Positions 26,296 through 33,255 of a stretch of DNA of 40,449 nt are shown here, one piece after another. The stretch is from JANXQG01 sp037147235 (GTDB taxonomy: Bacteria; Planctomycetota; Planctomycetia; Pirellulales; Thermoguttaceae), in NCBI GenBank assembly GCA_037147235.1, contig JBAWVO010000023.1:1-40449 (forward strand). Direction: 5' to 3'. The translations under genes were made by a program, and so were the position numbers. Under the pieces are notes generated by a model, which saw nothing but the letters and a program-made list of their open reading frames with translations, was not told the DNA's origin and did not search any database. Position 1 is the stretch's first letter. Each line of letters opens with the position of its first letter.

Positions 26296-26811
26296 CTAGC
26301 GGCAAAACGTGTCGTAGTACAACAATCCCGCAACGCTCTTCGCGTCATGAATGCGGCCGTCGCGCACCCTCGTCAAAGCCTCTTGCCACGTCAGAAGCAG
26401 CACGCGGATATCCTCGCCCGCCTCCAACGCCATATCTCCGGCGGTAAGACCCGACGCGACATACACGTACATCTTTTCGTCGAGAATTCCCGGCGACATG
26501 CAAAACGTAGTCAGGTACTCGATGTGGGCTGCGCGGTATCCGGTTTCCTCGGCCAATTCCCGTAGTGCCGTCTTCATAGGCTCTTCCGGTGGCTCAAGGG
26601 TACCCGCCGGGAGTTCCACGAGACGTTCCCCGACGGCTACGCGATAGTTCTCCACAAAACAAATACAGCCATCGTCCAGCAACGGCACGATTGTCACCGC
26701 TCCCGGATGACGAACGATATCCTTGGCGTGTTGCGATCCGTCGTCCATTTCCCGCGTCACGCGTTCGACGCGGAACCGCATGGCCTGGTAAAGCACCTGG
26801 GTAGTATTCAT
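26296..26811 (-). CDS. Nudix hydrolase (ADP-ribose pyrophosphatase-like)
   Basis: This 171-residue protein has a full Nudix box at residues 70-92: G70, then E76, then REL-AEETGY. It is preceded by VVELPAG-type sequence (LVELPAG) typical of ADP-ribose pyrophosphatases, which split nucleoside-diphosphate sugars into AMP and a sugar phosphate. It is cytoplasmic. The upstream GAAAAG is a weak ribosome-binding site. It stands alone on the minus strand between two plus-strand genes, and the substrate is inferred only from the LPAG segment. Confidence 0.9.
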   Translation of the reverse strand: MNTTQVLYQAMRFRVERVTREMDDGSQHAKDIVRHPGAVTIVPLLDDGCICFVENYRVAVGERLVELPAGTLEPPEEPMKTALRELAEETGYRAAHIEYLTTFCMSPGILDEKMYVYVASGLTAGDMALEAGEDIRVLLLTWQEALTRVRDGRIHDAKSVAGLLYYDTFCR

Positions 26812-27099
26812 GGCACTTTTCTTTCGTAAGAATAGCGGGTTCTTTCGGGTTTAGGGAGTAGGATGGGACGAACCGCAGGCGGGGTTACGAACTGAAACCT
26901 GGAAGAAGGAGCTTCCCCATGGCGATTATAACGCAAGTCACGGAATTGTTACAGGGATTGTTGGGGGAATCTTGGCCAACCAGGAACATCCCCCCCCTTG
27001 CCAACCCGAACAAACTAGAGTATAAGGATGGTCAAGATCCTGGAAGATCCCATGGAAAATATCGATTCGGATCTGTAAACGGACCGTCGGAGCCAAATT
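26812..27099. other. Region upstream of cassette 1, with duplication junction
   Basis: AAGGAG lies shortly before an ATG at 26919 that starts a frame reading MAIITQVTELLQGLLGE. That frame runs into the duplicated block, which begins near 26988, and then out of phase into the HEAT gene, so it is not called as a gene. A C8 run lies at 26990-26997. The probable promoter of cassette 1 is within this stretch; no clear boxes were recognised. Confidence 0.4.
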
Positions 27100-27708
27100 A
27101 TGGGCAGTTCAAGATCACTGTGGGCAGTCCTCGCTGTTTTGTTTCTGGCGGTTCTCTTCGTCTACGGATATCGCTGGCTGTTTCCACCCGTGCCGCGAGC
27201 GAAAAGTGCCGACGAATTGGCCGCAGCCGCGCTGGGTGACGGCACGGTGAAGGATCGGCAATACGCCGCGGTAAAACTGTCCGAACTTGGCAAGCCGGCC
27301 CGCCGGCAGCTCCTCCACGTGTTGGATCAGAGCCAGCAGGCGGAGGTCCGCGTGGCCTGTATCCAAAGTTTGACCGAACAGTGGGACTACCGCAGCATGC
27401 CTCGGCTCTTCGATCTCATGGACGACCCTTCGCCTGCGGTTCGCCAGCAGGCGGATGAGGCGGTGCAGTGTCTGATCCGGGATTGTGTGATAGGCAAGGT
27501 CCCTGGAGACTACCAGCGGGCGGAGCGGCAACGTTTGCTATCGGCGGGTTACTCCACCCCCCTGCCGATGCCGAGCAAGGTCCACGGCGACCAGCGGGCG
27601 GAGCGGCAGGCGGTCATCAAGAATGCGAGGTCGGAGTGGGAGAGATTCAAGCAATCCGGTTTAGGCCGGACGTTCATTCGTGAAAAGCTGGGAGGAGAAG
27701 ACCTTTAA
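27100..27708 (+). CDS. Membrane-anchored HEAT-like repeat protein, copy 1
   Basis: This 202-residue protein has one N-terminal membrane segment (about 7-26, LWAVLAVLFLAVLFVYGYRW). HEAT-like helical pairs follow (about 38-130), including LGDGTVKDRQYAAVKLSELG, EVRVACIQSL and LFDLMDDPSPAVRQQADEAV. HEAT repeats usually bind other proteins, so an adaptor role for the adjacent pseudopilins is plausible but unproven. Against its paralogue at 30508 it has an extra segment of about 25 residues made by an internal duplication of a GD-x-QRAERQ segment. GGAG lies nine bases before the ATG. The next gene starts 127 bases downstream, past a palindrome. Confidence 0.75.
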   Translation: MGSSRSLWAVLAVLFLAVLFVYGYRWLFPPVPRAKSADELAAAALGDGTVKDRQYAAVKLSELGKPARRQLLHVLDQSQQAEVRVACIQSLTEQWDYRSMPRLFDLMDDPSPAVRQQADEAVQCLIRDCVIGKVPGDYQRAERQRLLSAGYSTPLPMPSKVHGDQRAERQAVIKNARSEWERFKQSGLGRTFIREKLGGEDL

Positions 27709-27734
27709 GAAGCGACCACCCGCTAGAATATCAA

Positions 27735-27797
27735 GTACGTCGGGCTTTCTAGCCTGACTTGTCTGGTTCATTAGTTAGGCTGGAAAGCCTGACGTAC
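27735..27797. repeat. Palindromic repeat (family 4) between HEAT and pseudopilin genes
   Basis: GTACGTCGGGCTTTCTAGCC pairs with GGCTGGAAAGCCTGACGTAC with few mismatches, around a short centre. Cassette 2 has only 16 bases at the equivalent place, so this looks like an insertion. Confidence 0.75.
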
Positions 27798-27835
27798 AAC
27801 CGTTGATTCTTGGTTCCAATAGGGCGAAGATAACC

Positions 27836-28903
27836 ATGAAAACTACAATTTTTCGTCGCGCGTTCACGCTGATCGAGTTATTGGTCGTCATCACGATCAT
27901 TGGGTTGCTGGTGTCCCTGTTGTTGCCGGCCGTCAACGCGGCACGTGAGGCGGGTCGAAGGACGCAGTGCGCCAATAACCTTCACCAGATCGGCACGGCC
28001 TTCCAGAATTACAAGGGCGATAACGGCGGTTCGGCGGGCAATCTCAATGTGAACCTATGGACCAACACGCTGACGCCTTACCTCGAGAATCAGACTAACT
28101 CGGTGTACAAGTGCCCCGATGACAAGGAAAGCGGGATCGTCAGCGAAATCGACACCTATTTTTATGCGTCGAGGAGCAACGTTGCCAAGAAGAAGCCGCT
28201 CGACGGCTCGGCACTTCTGTCCATAGCCCTCTATGATCTCAATGCGACCGTCTGGTCCGACTATGGAGGGAGAGGCGATACGGGGAAAACATGGAATCAG
28301 TGGATTCAGACGTGCCTCGGTTCAAAGTATCCGGGGTACACGCCGTCTCCCGGCGCATGGGCACTTGTCACGGACGACGGCATGGACTACGTCATCAGCG
28401 ACATCTATTGGCTGATCGATCCCAATTATCCCGGCGGGGGGCGAGGCTTCGCTCTCATGCCGATCTGCCAGGCCTGTGGTGCCATCTGCCGAGGAGACCC
28501 GCCGGCGACGGTCCAGGGCTATAACCCCGACGGAGGCATAACGCCCATGGGGGAACCGATTACGCAAGGAACCTGGTGGCCGCTCGGCACGTCCAATCCA
28601 GTCAGCTACGGCATGAATAGCCGCGCCAACCGCTTTCTTTGGGACAGCAAGAAAGTGCTGGCTACCGAGTACCTCAAGCTCGTCGCCGACCTGGCGGGTG
28701 GAAACACCAGCGAATTGCTGACCCCGACTCCCGCGATGGTGAATTCGCCCGACTGGACGCATTGGGGTGCCGGCCGTGCCCGACACTCCGGCATGATCAA
28801 TACACTCTTTGGTGACGGACACGTCGAGGCGATCAGCCCCGACGCCATCAACCCCAAGCTGACTAACGACGAATACTGGAAGGCCGAGATCGACCTCAAG
28901 TAG
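27836..28903 (+). CDS. DUF1559 pseudopilin, type A, copy 1
   Basis: This 355-residue protein has a short basic leader and the prepilin motif RRAFTLIELLVV. Cleavage would fall between Ala9 and Phe10, with Glu at +5. The hydrophobic helix runs to about 30, followed by a globular domain with YKCPDDKE and WWPLGTSNPVSYGMN. The C-terminal H-x9-DG motif is seen in RHSGMINTLFGDGHV. This is the planctomycete-expanded DUF1559 family, thought to be processed by a prepilin peptidase and exposed outside the inner membrane. The frame is open from 27803, but the ATG at 27836 gives the normal short leader. It sits between the HEAT gene and a type B pseudopilin and matches 31061 in order and sequence. Confidence 0.9.
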   Translation: MKTTIFRRAFTLIELLVVITIIGLLVSLLLPAVNAAREAGRRTQCANNLHQIGTAFQNYKGDNGGSAGNLNVNLWTNTLTPYLENQTNSVYKCPDDKESGIVSEIDTYFYASRSNVAKKKPLDGSALLSIALYDLNATVWSDYGGRGDTGKTWNQWIQTCLGSKYPGYTPSPGAWALVTDDGMDYVISDIYWLIDPNYPGGGRGFALMPICQACGAICRGDPPATVQGYNPDGGITPMGEPITQGTWWPLGTSNPVSYGMNSRANRFLWDSKKVLATEYLKLVADLAGGNTSELLTPTPAMVNSPDWTHWGAGRARHSGMINTLFGDGHVEAISPDAINPKLTNDEYWKAEIDLK

Positions 28904-28906
28904 GAG

Positions 28907-29019
28907 GGAGTCTCCGCCAAGTTTGTGGTGCGGGGCGTCTCGCCTGCCTGATTCAACCACAACACATTGGGCAGGCGGGACGCCCGCACCACAATTATCC
29001 GCAAACCCGGCGGAGAGCC
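28907..29019. repeat. Palindrome family 1, copy 2
   Basis: It is bounded by GAGTCTCCGCC and GGCGGAGAGCC with inner arms as in the copy at 35379, and lies between two pseudopilin genes. The equivalent gap in cassette 2 (32168-32226) is 59 bases and lacks it. Confidence 0.85.
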
Positions 29020-29037
29020 GTAGACAGGAGTCTGGCC

Positions 29038-30054
29038 ATGGAACTGCCGAAGAGAAATCGTCGAGTCGGACGGGTTCGTCCGGCCTTTACGTTAGTCGAG
29101 TTGTTGGTGGTCATTGCCATTATCGGCATGTTACTGGCATTGCTGATACCGGCAATTGTCACGGTGCAGGAATCGGCCCGGCAGGTTCAGTGCCAGAACA
29201 ATCAGAGACAATTGTGCCTCGCACTGCTGGCGTATGAAGGTTCGCAAAAGTCGTTTCCCGGCTGGCAGAATACACCGAGCAAGTCTATTTCCGGCTGCAA
29301 CTCCATCTCGTGGGTGACGATGTTGCTGCCGAGATTGGACCGCAACGACCTCTGGAAAAAAGTCAATTCGCCCGGTTTTGACTTCGCATACACATTGGTT
29401 CCGTTGGGTTTGAAGTTACCGATATGCCCCAGCGATCCACCTCCCTCCAACCAGAGCAGCGGTGAAAGCTCCTACATTGCCAATGGGCTGGTCCTGCGAG
29501 ACCCGACGCTCAATCCGCCCTTGCCGCCGCTAACCGTCGATTATATCTCGGGTGCGGACGGTGCCGCGAACACCCTCCTGCTGGGCGAAAACACTCAAAA
29601 AGCTCCCTCCGCTGCCGTGGGCGCGTCGAACAAGGCGCACGACTGGTATTATAGTACGGTTGGTTCGGTTATTACTTCTGCTTCCTGTGCCGCCGCCTGG
29701 CCGACCCAGATCAACCATACCTTTGGCTTCAATATATCGGCAAGTAACTATACCTCGGCCTTCGGGGCAACCCGTGCCAATGCCTATGCGACTTTTGCCG
29801 CGCCCTATGGTAGTCAGACTAGCTATTACAACGGCAACCCGATGACGGCGAACATTAACTCGAACCACAGTGGTGGATCGGTCGTGAGCTTCTGCGACGG
29901 ACACATCCAATTCCTGCGCGATGACGTAGGGGTGAATTTTGCCACCGGTAGCGACCCCGCAGCCAAAATTACGGTTTACCAACTTTTGGTGACTCCCGAT
30001 GGCAGCCAGTTCGGCGGCGAGCCTGCGGCCGATGAGAGCCAATTCTCGAAGTAA
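29038..30054 (+). CDS. DUF1559 pseudopilin, type B, copy 1
   Basis: This 338-residue protein has a 16-residue basic leader and RPAFTLVELLVV. The predicted cleavage is Ala16/Phe17, with Glu21 at +5. After the N-terminal helix it shows LLAYEGSQKSFPGWQNTP, LPRLDRNDLW, CPSDPPPSNQ and ISGADGAANTLLLGEN. The H-x9-DG motif is in HSGGSVVSFCDGH. It differs from type A by these internal blocks, so A and B may form a pair of minor or major pilin-like subunits. AGGAG is well placed before the ATG. It is the last gene of cassette 1. Confidence 0.9.
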   Translation: MELPKRNRRVGRVRPAFTLVELLVVIAIIGMLLALLIPAIVTVQESARQVQCQNNQRQLCLALLAYEGSQKSFPGWQNTPSKSISGCNSISWVTMLLPRLDRNDLWKKVNSPGFDFAYTLVPLGLKLPICPSDPPPSNQSSGESSYIANGLVLRDPTLNPPLPPLTVDYISGADGAANTLLLGENTQKAPSAAVGASNKAHDWYYSTVGSVITSASCAAAWPTQINHTFGFNISASNYTSAFGATRANAYATFAAPYGSQTSYYNGNPMTANINSNHSGGSVVSFCDGHIQFLRDDVGVNFATGSDPAAKITVYQLLVTPDGSQFGGEPAADESQFSK

Positions 30055-30062
30055 GACCGGAT

Positions 30063-30396
30063 GCCTAGACGTAGGGGGGACGAGCGCAGCGAGCCCCACC
30101 ATTTCCAGCGACCCATTCCGACGTAGGGTGTGGGAGAGCGCAGCGAGCCCCACCACCGGTTTCGAGGCACGACGCATATTCCGTCCTCTCGTGCCCATTC
30201 GTTTCCCAACGCCAACAGCGTTATTCATTTCCCTACGCCAACGGCGTTGCGTCCTCTAGCCCAGGGTTGACGCGCTAGCGGCTACCCCGGGTATTCGGGA
30301 ACCCAAAACACTCCTACCCCGAAGGGGTTGCGTCCCAACTTCCCTGGGGACGCAACCCCTTTGGGGTAGGGCATTGTTGATTCGTATACCCAGGCC
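30063..30396. repeat. Mosaic of short repeats between the two cassettes
   Basis: No gene is seen. GCGCAGCGAGCCCCACCA occurs twice (near 30083 and 30136). CCAACAGCGTT and CCAACGGCGTT units follow. A long hairpin lies at 30313-30370 with 24-base arms and one mismatch (CCTACCCC to GGGGTAGG). It may act as a terminator between cassettes. Confidence 0.65.
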
Positions 30397-30507
30397 ATCC
30401 CCCCCTTGCCAACCCGAACAAACTAGAGTATAAGAATAGTCAAGATCCTGAAAGATCCCATGGAAAATATCGATTCGGATCTGTAAACGGACCGTCGGAG
30501 CCAAATT

Positions 30508-31044
30508 ATGGGCAGTTCAAGATCACTGTGGGCAGTCCTCGCTGTTTTGTTTCTGGCGGTTCTCTTCGTCTACGGATATCGCTGGCTGTTTCCACCCGTG
30601 CCGCGAGCGAAAAGTGCCGACGAATTGGCCGCAGCCGCGCTGGGTGACGGCACGGTGAAGGATCGGCAATACGCCGCGGTAAAACTGTCCGAACTTGGCA
30701 AGCCGGCCCGCCGGCAGCTCCTCCACGTGTTGGATCGGAGCCAGCAGGCGGAGGTCCGCGTGGCCTGTATCCAAAGTTTGGCCCAACAGTGGGACTACCG
30801 CAGCATGTCGCTGCTTTTGGACCTCATGAATGACCCCTCGGCCGCAGTTCGCTTGCAGGCGGGTGAAGCGGTTCAGTCCCTGCTCCGAAGGGATTGCCAG
30901 TTCAGTAAGGTCAACGGCGACAACCAGCAGGCGGAGCGGCAGGCAGTCATCCAGCGTTTGCGGTCCGAATGGGAGAAATTCAAGCGACCCGGAGAATTAA
31001 CCTGGTTGTTCATTCGGGAAAAGTTGGGAGGAGAAGACCTTTAA
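30508..31044 (+). CDS. Membrane-anchored HEAT-like repeat protein, copy 2
   Basis: This 178-residue paralogue of the 27100 gene has the same membrane segment and HEAT-like helices. The first 91 residues are identical except one (Arg in place of Gln in LDRSQQ). From residue 92 on, the proteins diverge (MSLLLDLMNDPSAAVRLQ here), while the C-terminus REKLGGEDL is again shared. It lacks the internal duplication of copy 1, so its length is probably the older form. The next gene starts 16 bases downstream with AAGGAGG between, so the two are almost certainly co-transcribed. Function is unknown. Confidence 0.78.
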   Translation: MGSSRSLWAVLAVLFLAVLFVYGYRWLFPPVPRAKSADELAAAALGDGTVKDRQYAAVKLSELGKPARRQLLHVLDRSQQAEVRVACIQSLAQQWDYRSMSLLLDLMNDPSAAVRLQAGEAVQSLLRRDCQFSKVNGDNQQAERQAVIQRLRSEWEKFKRPGELTWLFIREKLGGEDL

Positions 31045-31060
31045 GGAGGCATAGATAACC

Positions 31061-32167
31061 ATGAAAACCACAATTTATCGTCGTGCGTTCACGCTGATCG
31101 AGTTATTAGTTGTCATCGCGATCATTGGGTTGCTGGTGTCCCTCTTGCTGCCTGCCGTCAACGCAGCGCGTGAGGCAGGCCGAAGGATGCAGTGCGCCAA
31201 TAACCTTCATCAGATCGGCACGACATTCCACAATTACGTGAGCACTAATGGCGGTTCGGCGGGCAGTCTCAATGTCAATGCGTGGACCGACACGCTGAGG
31301 CCCTACCTCGAGGATCAGACATTGATGTACAAGTGCCCGGATGATAAGGAAAACGGGGTCGTTACCGACATCGACACCTATTTCTGGGCGTCGCGCGCCA
31401 CAACCTATGCTAAGAAGAAGCCATTCGACGGTTCGGAGAAGAACATGTCCTTGGTTTTCCGTGATCTCAACGGGCCAGGGTGGGATAACCACGGGAGACA
31501 AGCCCAGAATATGACATGGAATGATTACATTCAGCAGAAACTTGGTCCGCAGTATCCGGGTTTCGCGCCGTCGTCAGGCGCCTGGATCTTCGTCACGGAC
31601 GACGGTGCCGACTTCAACATCGGCGACATGTTCTTCCTCCTCGATCCCAACTATCCCGGCGGGGGGCGCGGCTTCTGTCTTGCCGCCCAATTTAGGACCA
31701 GCGGTGCCGTCTGCCGAGGAGACCCGCCCGTGGTAGTCGCGGGCTATACCGCCAACGGAAGCAGTGCGTCCATGGGAACTCTCATAGGGGGTTCCAATAT
31801 CGTGGAACTAGCTTGGTGGCCGCTCGGCACTTCCAATCCGTGCAGCTACGGCATGAATTACAGTGCCAATCGCTTTCTTCGGGATAGCAACAAGGTACTG
31901 GCCGTCGAGTACTGCACGCTTGTCGCCGACTGCAGACCTGTCGCCAGCCTGGCGAATGGAAAAACCGACGATTTGCAGCCGGATAGGGAGTCCACTTTGA
32001 AGGGTTCGCCGGACTGGACGCATTGGGGTGGTGGACGCGCCCGACACTCCGGCTTGATCAACACACTCTTTGGTGATGGACACGTGGGGGCGATCAACCC
32101 CGACGCAATCAACCCCAGGCTGTTCTACGACGAGTGCTGGTCGGCCGAAGTCGACCTCAATCTGTAG
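31061..32167 (+). CDS. DUF1559 pseudopilin, type A, copy 2
   Basis: This 368-residue paralogue of the 27836 gene begins MKTTIYRRAFTLIELLVV, with predicted cleavage at Ala9/Phe10 and Glu14 at +5. It shares YKCPDDKE, PNYPGGGRGF, WWPLGTSNPCSYGMN and the H-x9-DG block RHSGLINTLFGDGHV, but differs in the middle loops. AAGGAGG (31043-31049) lies 11 bases before the ATG. It is 16 bases after the HEAT gene and 59 bases before the type B gene, making a compact three-gene unit. Confidence 0.9.
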   Translation: MKTTIYRRAFTLIELLVVIAIIGLLVSLLLPAVNAAREAGRRMQCANNLHQIGTTFHNYVSTNGGSAGSLNVNAWTDTLRPYLEDQTLMYKCPDDKENGVVTDIDTYFWASRATTYAKKKPFDGSEKNMSLVFRDLNGPGWDNHGRQAQNMTWNDYIQQKLGPQYPGFAPSSGAWIFVTDDGADFNIGDMFFLLDPNYPGGGRGFCLAAQFRTSGAVCRGDPPVVVAGYTANGSSASMGTLIGGSNIVELAWWPLGTSNPCSYGMNYSANRFLRDSNKVLAVEYCTLVADCRPVASLANGKTDDLQPDRESTLKGSPDWTHWGGGRARHSGLINTLFGDGHVGAINPDAINPRLFYDECWSAEVDLNL

Positions 32168-32226
32168 CATCGGCCCTCGCGCATCGCCATTGCTCATTGC
32201 GGGACAGCCCCGAGGATATTTGGGTC

Positions 32227-33243
32227 ATGAAACCACCGAAGAGAAATCGTCGAGTTGGACGGGTTCGCCCAGCCTTCACGCTGGTCGAGTTGTTGGTGGT
32301 CATCACCATTATCGGCATGTTGCTGGCCTTGCTGATGCCGGTAATTACCGCAGTACAGGAATCGGCTAGGCAGGCACAGTGCCAGAGCAATCAGAAACAA
32401 TTATGTCTCGCACTGCTGGCCTACGAAGGTTCGCAAAAATCGTTTCCCGGCTGGCAGAATACACCTAGCAAGTCTATTTCCGGCTGCACATCCATCTCGT
32501 GGGTGGCGATGTTGCTGCCGAGATTGGACCGCAACGACTTATGGAAAACCATCAATTCGGCCGGTTTTACAGGCTTCGCAGAGAGCATCCAAAGTTCTTA
32601 CTCGTTGGGTTTGAAGTTGCTGGTATGCCCCAGCGATCCGCTTCCCTCCAACCAAACCAATGGCGAAAGTGCCTACATCGCCAACGGGTTGGTTCTGCGA
32701 GATCCGACGCTGACCCCACCGTTGCCGCCGCTAACCATCGATTATATCTCGGGTGCGGACGGTGCCGCGAACACCCTCCTCCTGGGTGAAAATGCTCAAA
32801 AAGCTCCCTATGCCGCTGCCGCGGCAGGTGCGGCGGATAAGGCGCACACCTGGTACAACATGATTAAAAATGGTGTCTCCATCACCGGTTACTTCCAGAA
32901 TTACCAGACCTTTGGCTTCAATGTATCGGCAAGTAACTATACCTCGGCCTTAGGGGCGACTCGGGCTAACGCCTACGCGAAGTTTGCCGAGATCTATGGC
33001 AGTGAGACGAGCAAGTACAACGGCAACCCGATGACGGCAAACATTTACTCAAAGCACAATGGTGGATCGATCGTGAGCTTCTGCGACGGACACGTCCAAT
33101 TTCTGCGAAATGACGCGGGGATGAATTTTGCCACCGATAGCGACCCCGCAGCCAAAATCACGGTTTACCAACTCTTGGTGACTCCCGATGGCAGCCAGTT
33201 CGGCGGCGAGCCTGCGGCCGATGAGAGCCAATTCTCGAAGTAA
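32227..33243 (+). CDS. DUF1559 pseudopilin, type B, copy 2
   Basis: This 338-residue paralogue of the 29038 gene has leader MKPPKRNRRVGRVRPA, cleavage at Ala16/Phe17 and Glu21. The blocks GSQKSFPGWQNTPSKSISGC, LPRLDRNDLW, CPSDPLPSNQ and HNGGSIVSFCDGH match. The middle (about residues 110-130 and 205-260) is diverged, while the last 23 residues are encoded by DNA identical to copy 1. The frame is open to 32134, but the ATG at 32227 gives the leader seen in the paralogue. It converges on ftsH with a 12-bp gap. Confidence 0.9.
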   Translation: MKPPKRNRRVGRVRPAFTLVELLVVITIIGMLLALLMPVITAVQESARQAQCQSNQKQLCLALLAYEGSQKSFPGWQNTPSKSISGCTSISWVAMLLPRLDRNDLWKTINSAGFTGFAESIQSSYSLGLKLLVCPSDPLPSNQTNGESAYIANGLVLRDPTLTPPLPPLTIDYISGADGAANTLLLGENAQKAPYAAAAAGAADKAHTWYNMIKNGVSITGYFQNYQTFGFNVSASNYTSALGATRANAYAKFAEIYGSETSKYNGNPMTANIYSKHNGGSIVSFCDGHVQFLRNDAGMNFATDSDPAAKITVYQLLVTPDGSQFGGEPAADESQFSK

Positions 33244-33255
33244 GACCGGATCGCA

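Larger units (their letters stand above)
26988..30062 (+). repeat. Tandem duplication unit, copy 1 (HEAT, pseudopilin A, pseudopilin B)
   Basis: The unit shares gene order with copy 2 (30397-33251). The first 385 bases are nearly identical to copy 2 (three differences in the leader). The last 69 coding bases of the type B gene plus 11 bases past the stop are also identical. The middle is diverged. Confidence 0.85.
30397..33251 (+). repeat. Tandem duplication unit, copy 2
   Basis: It has the same three genes in the same order as 26988-30062. Homology restarts at a poly-C tract (7 C here, 8 C in copy 1) 103 bases before the HEAT start and stops 8 bases past the type B stop codon. It lacks both palindromes found between the genes of copy 1. 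Confidence 0.85.
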
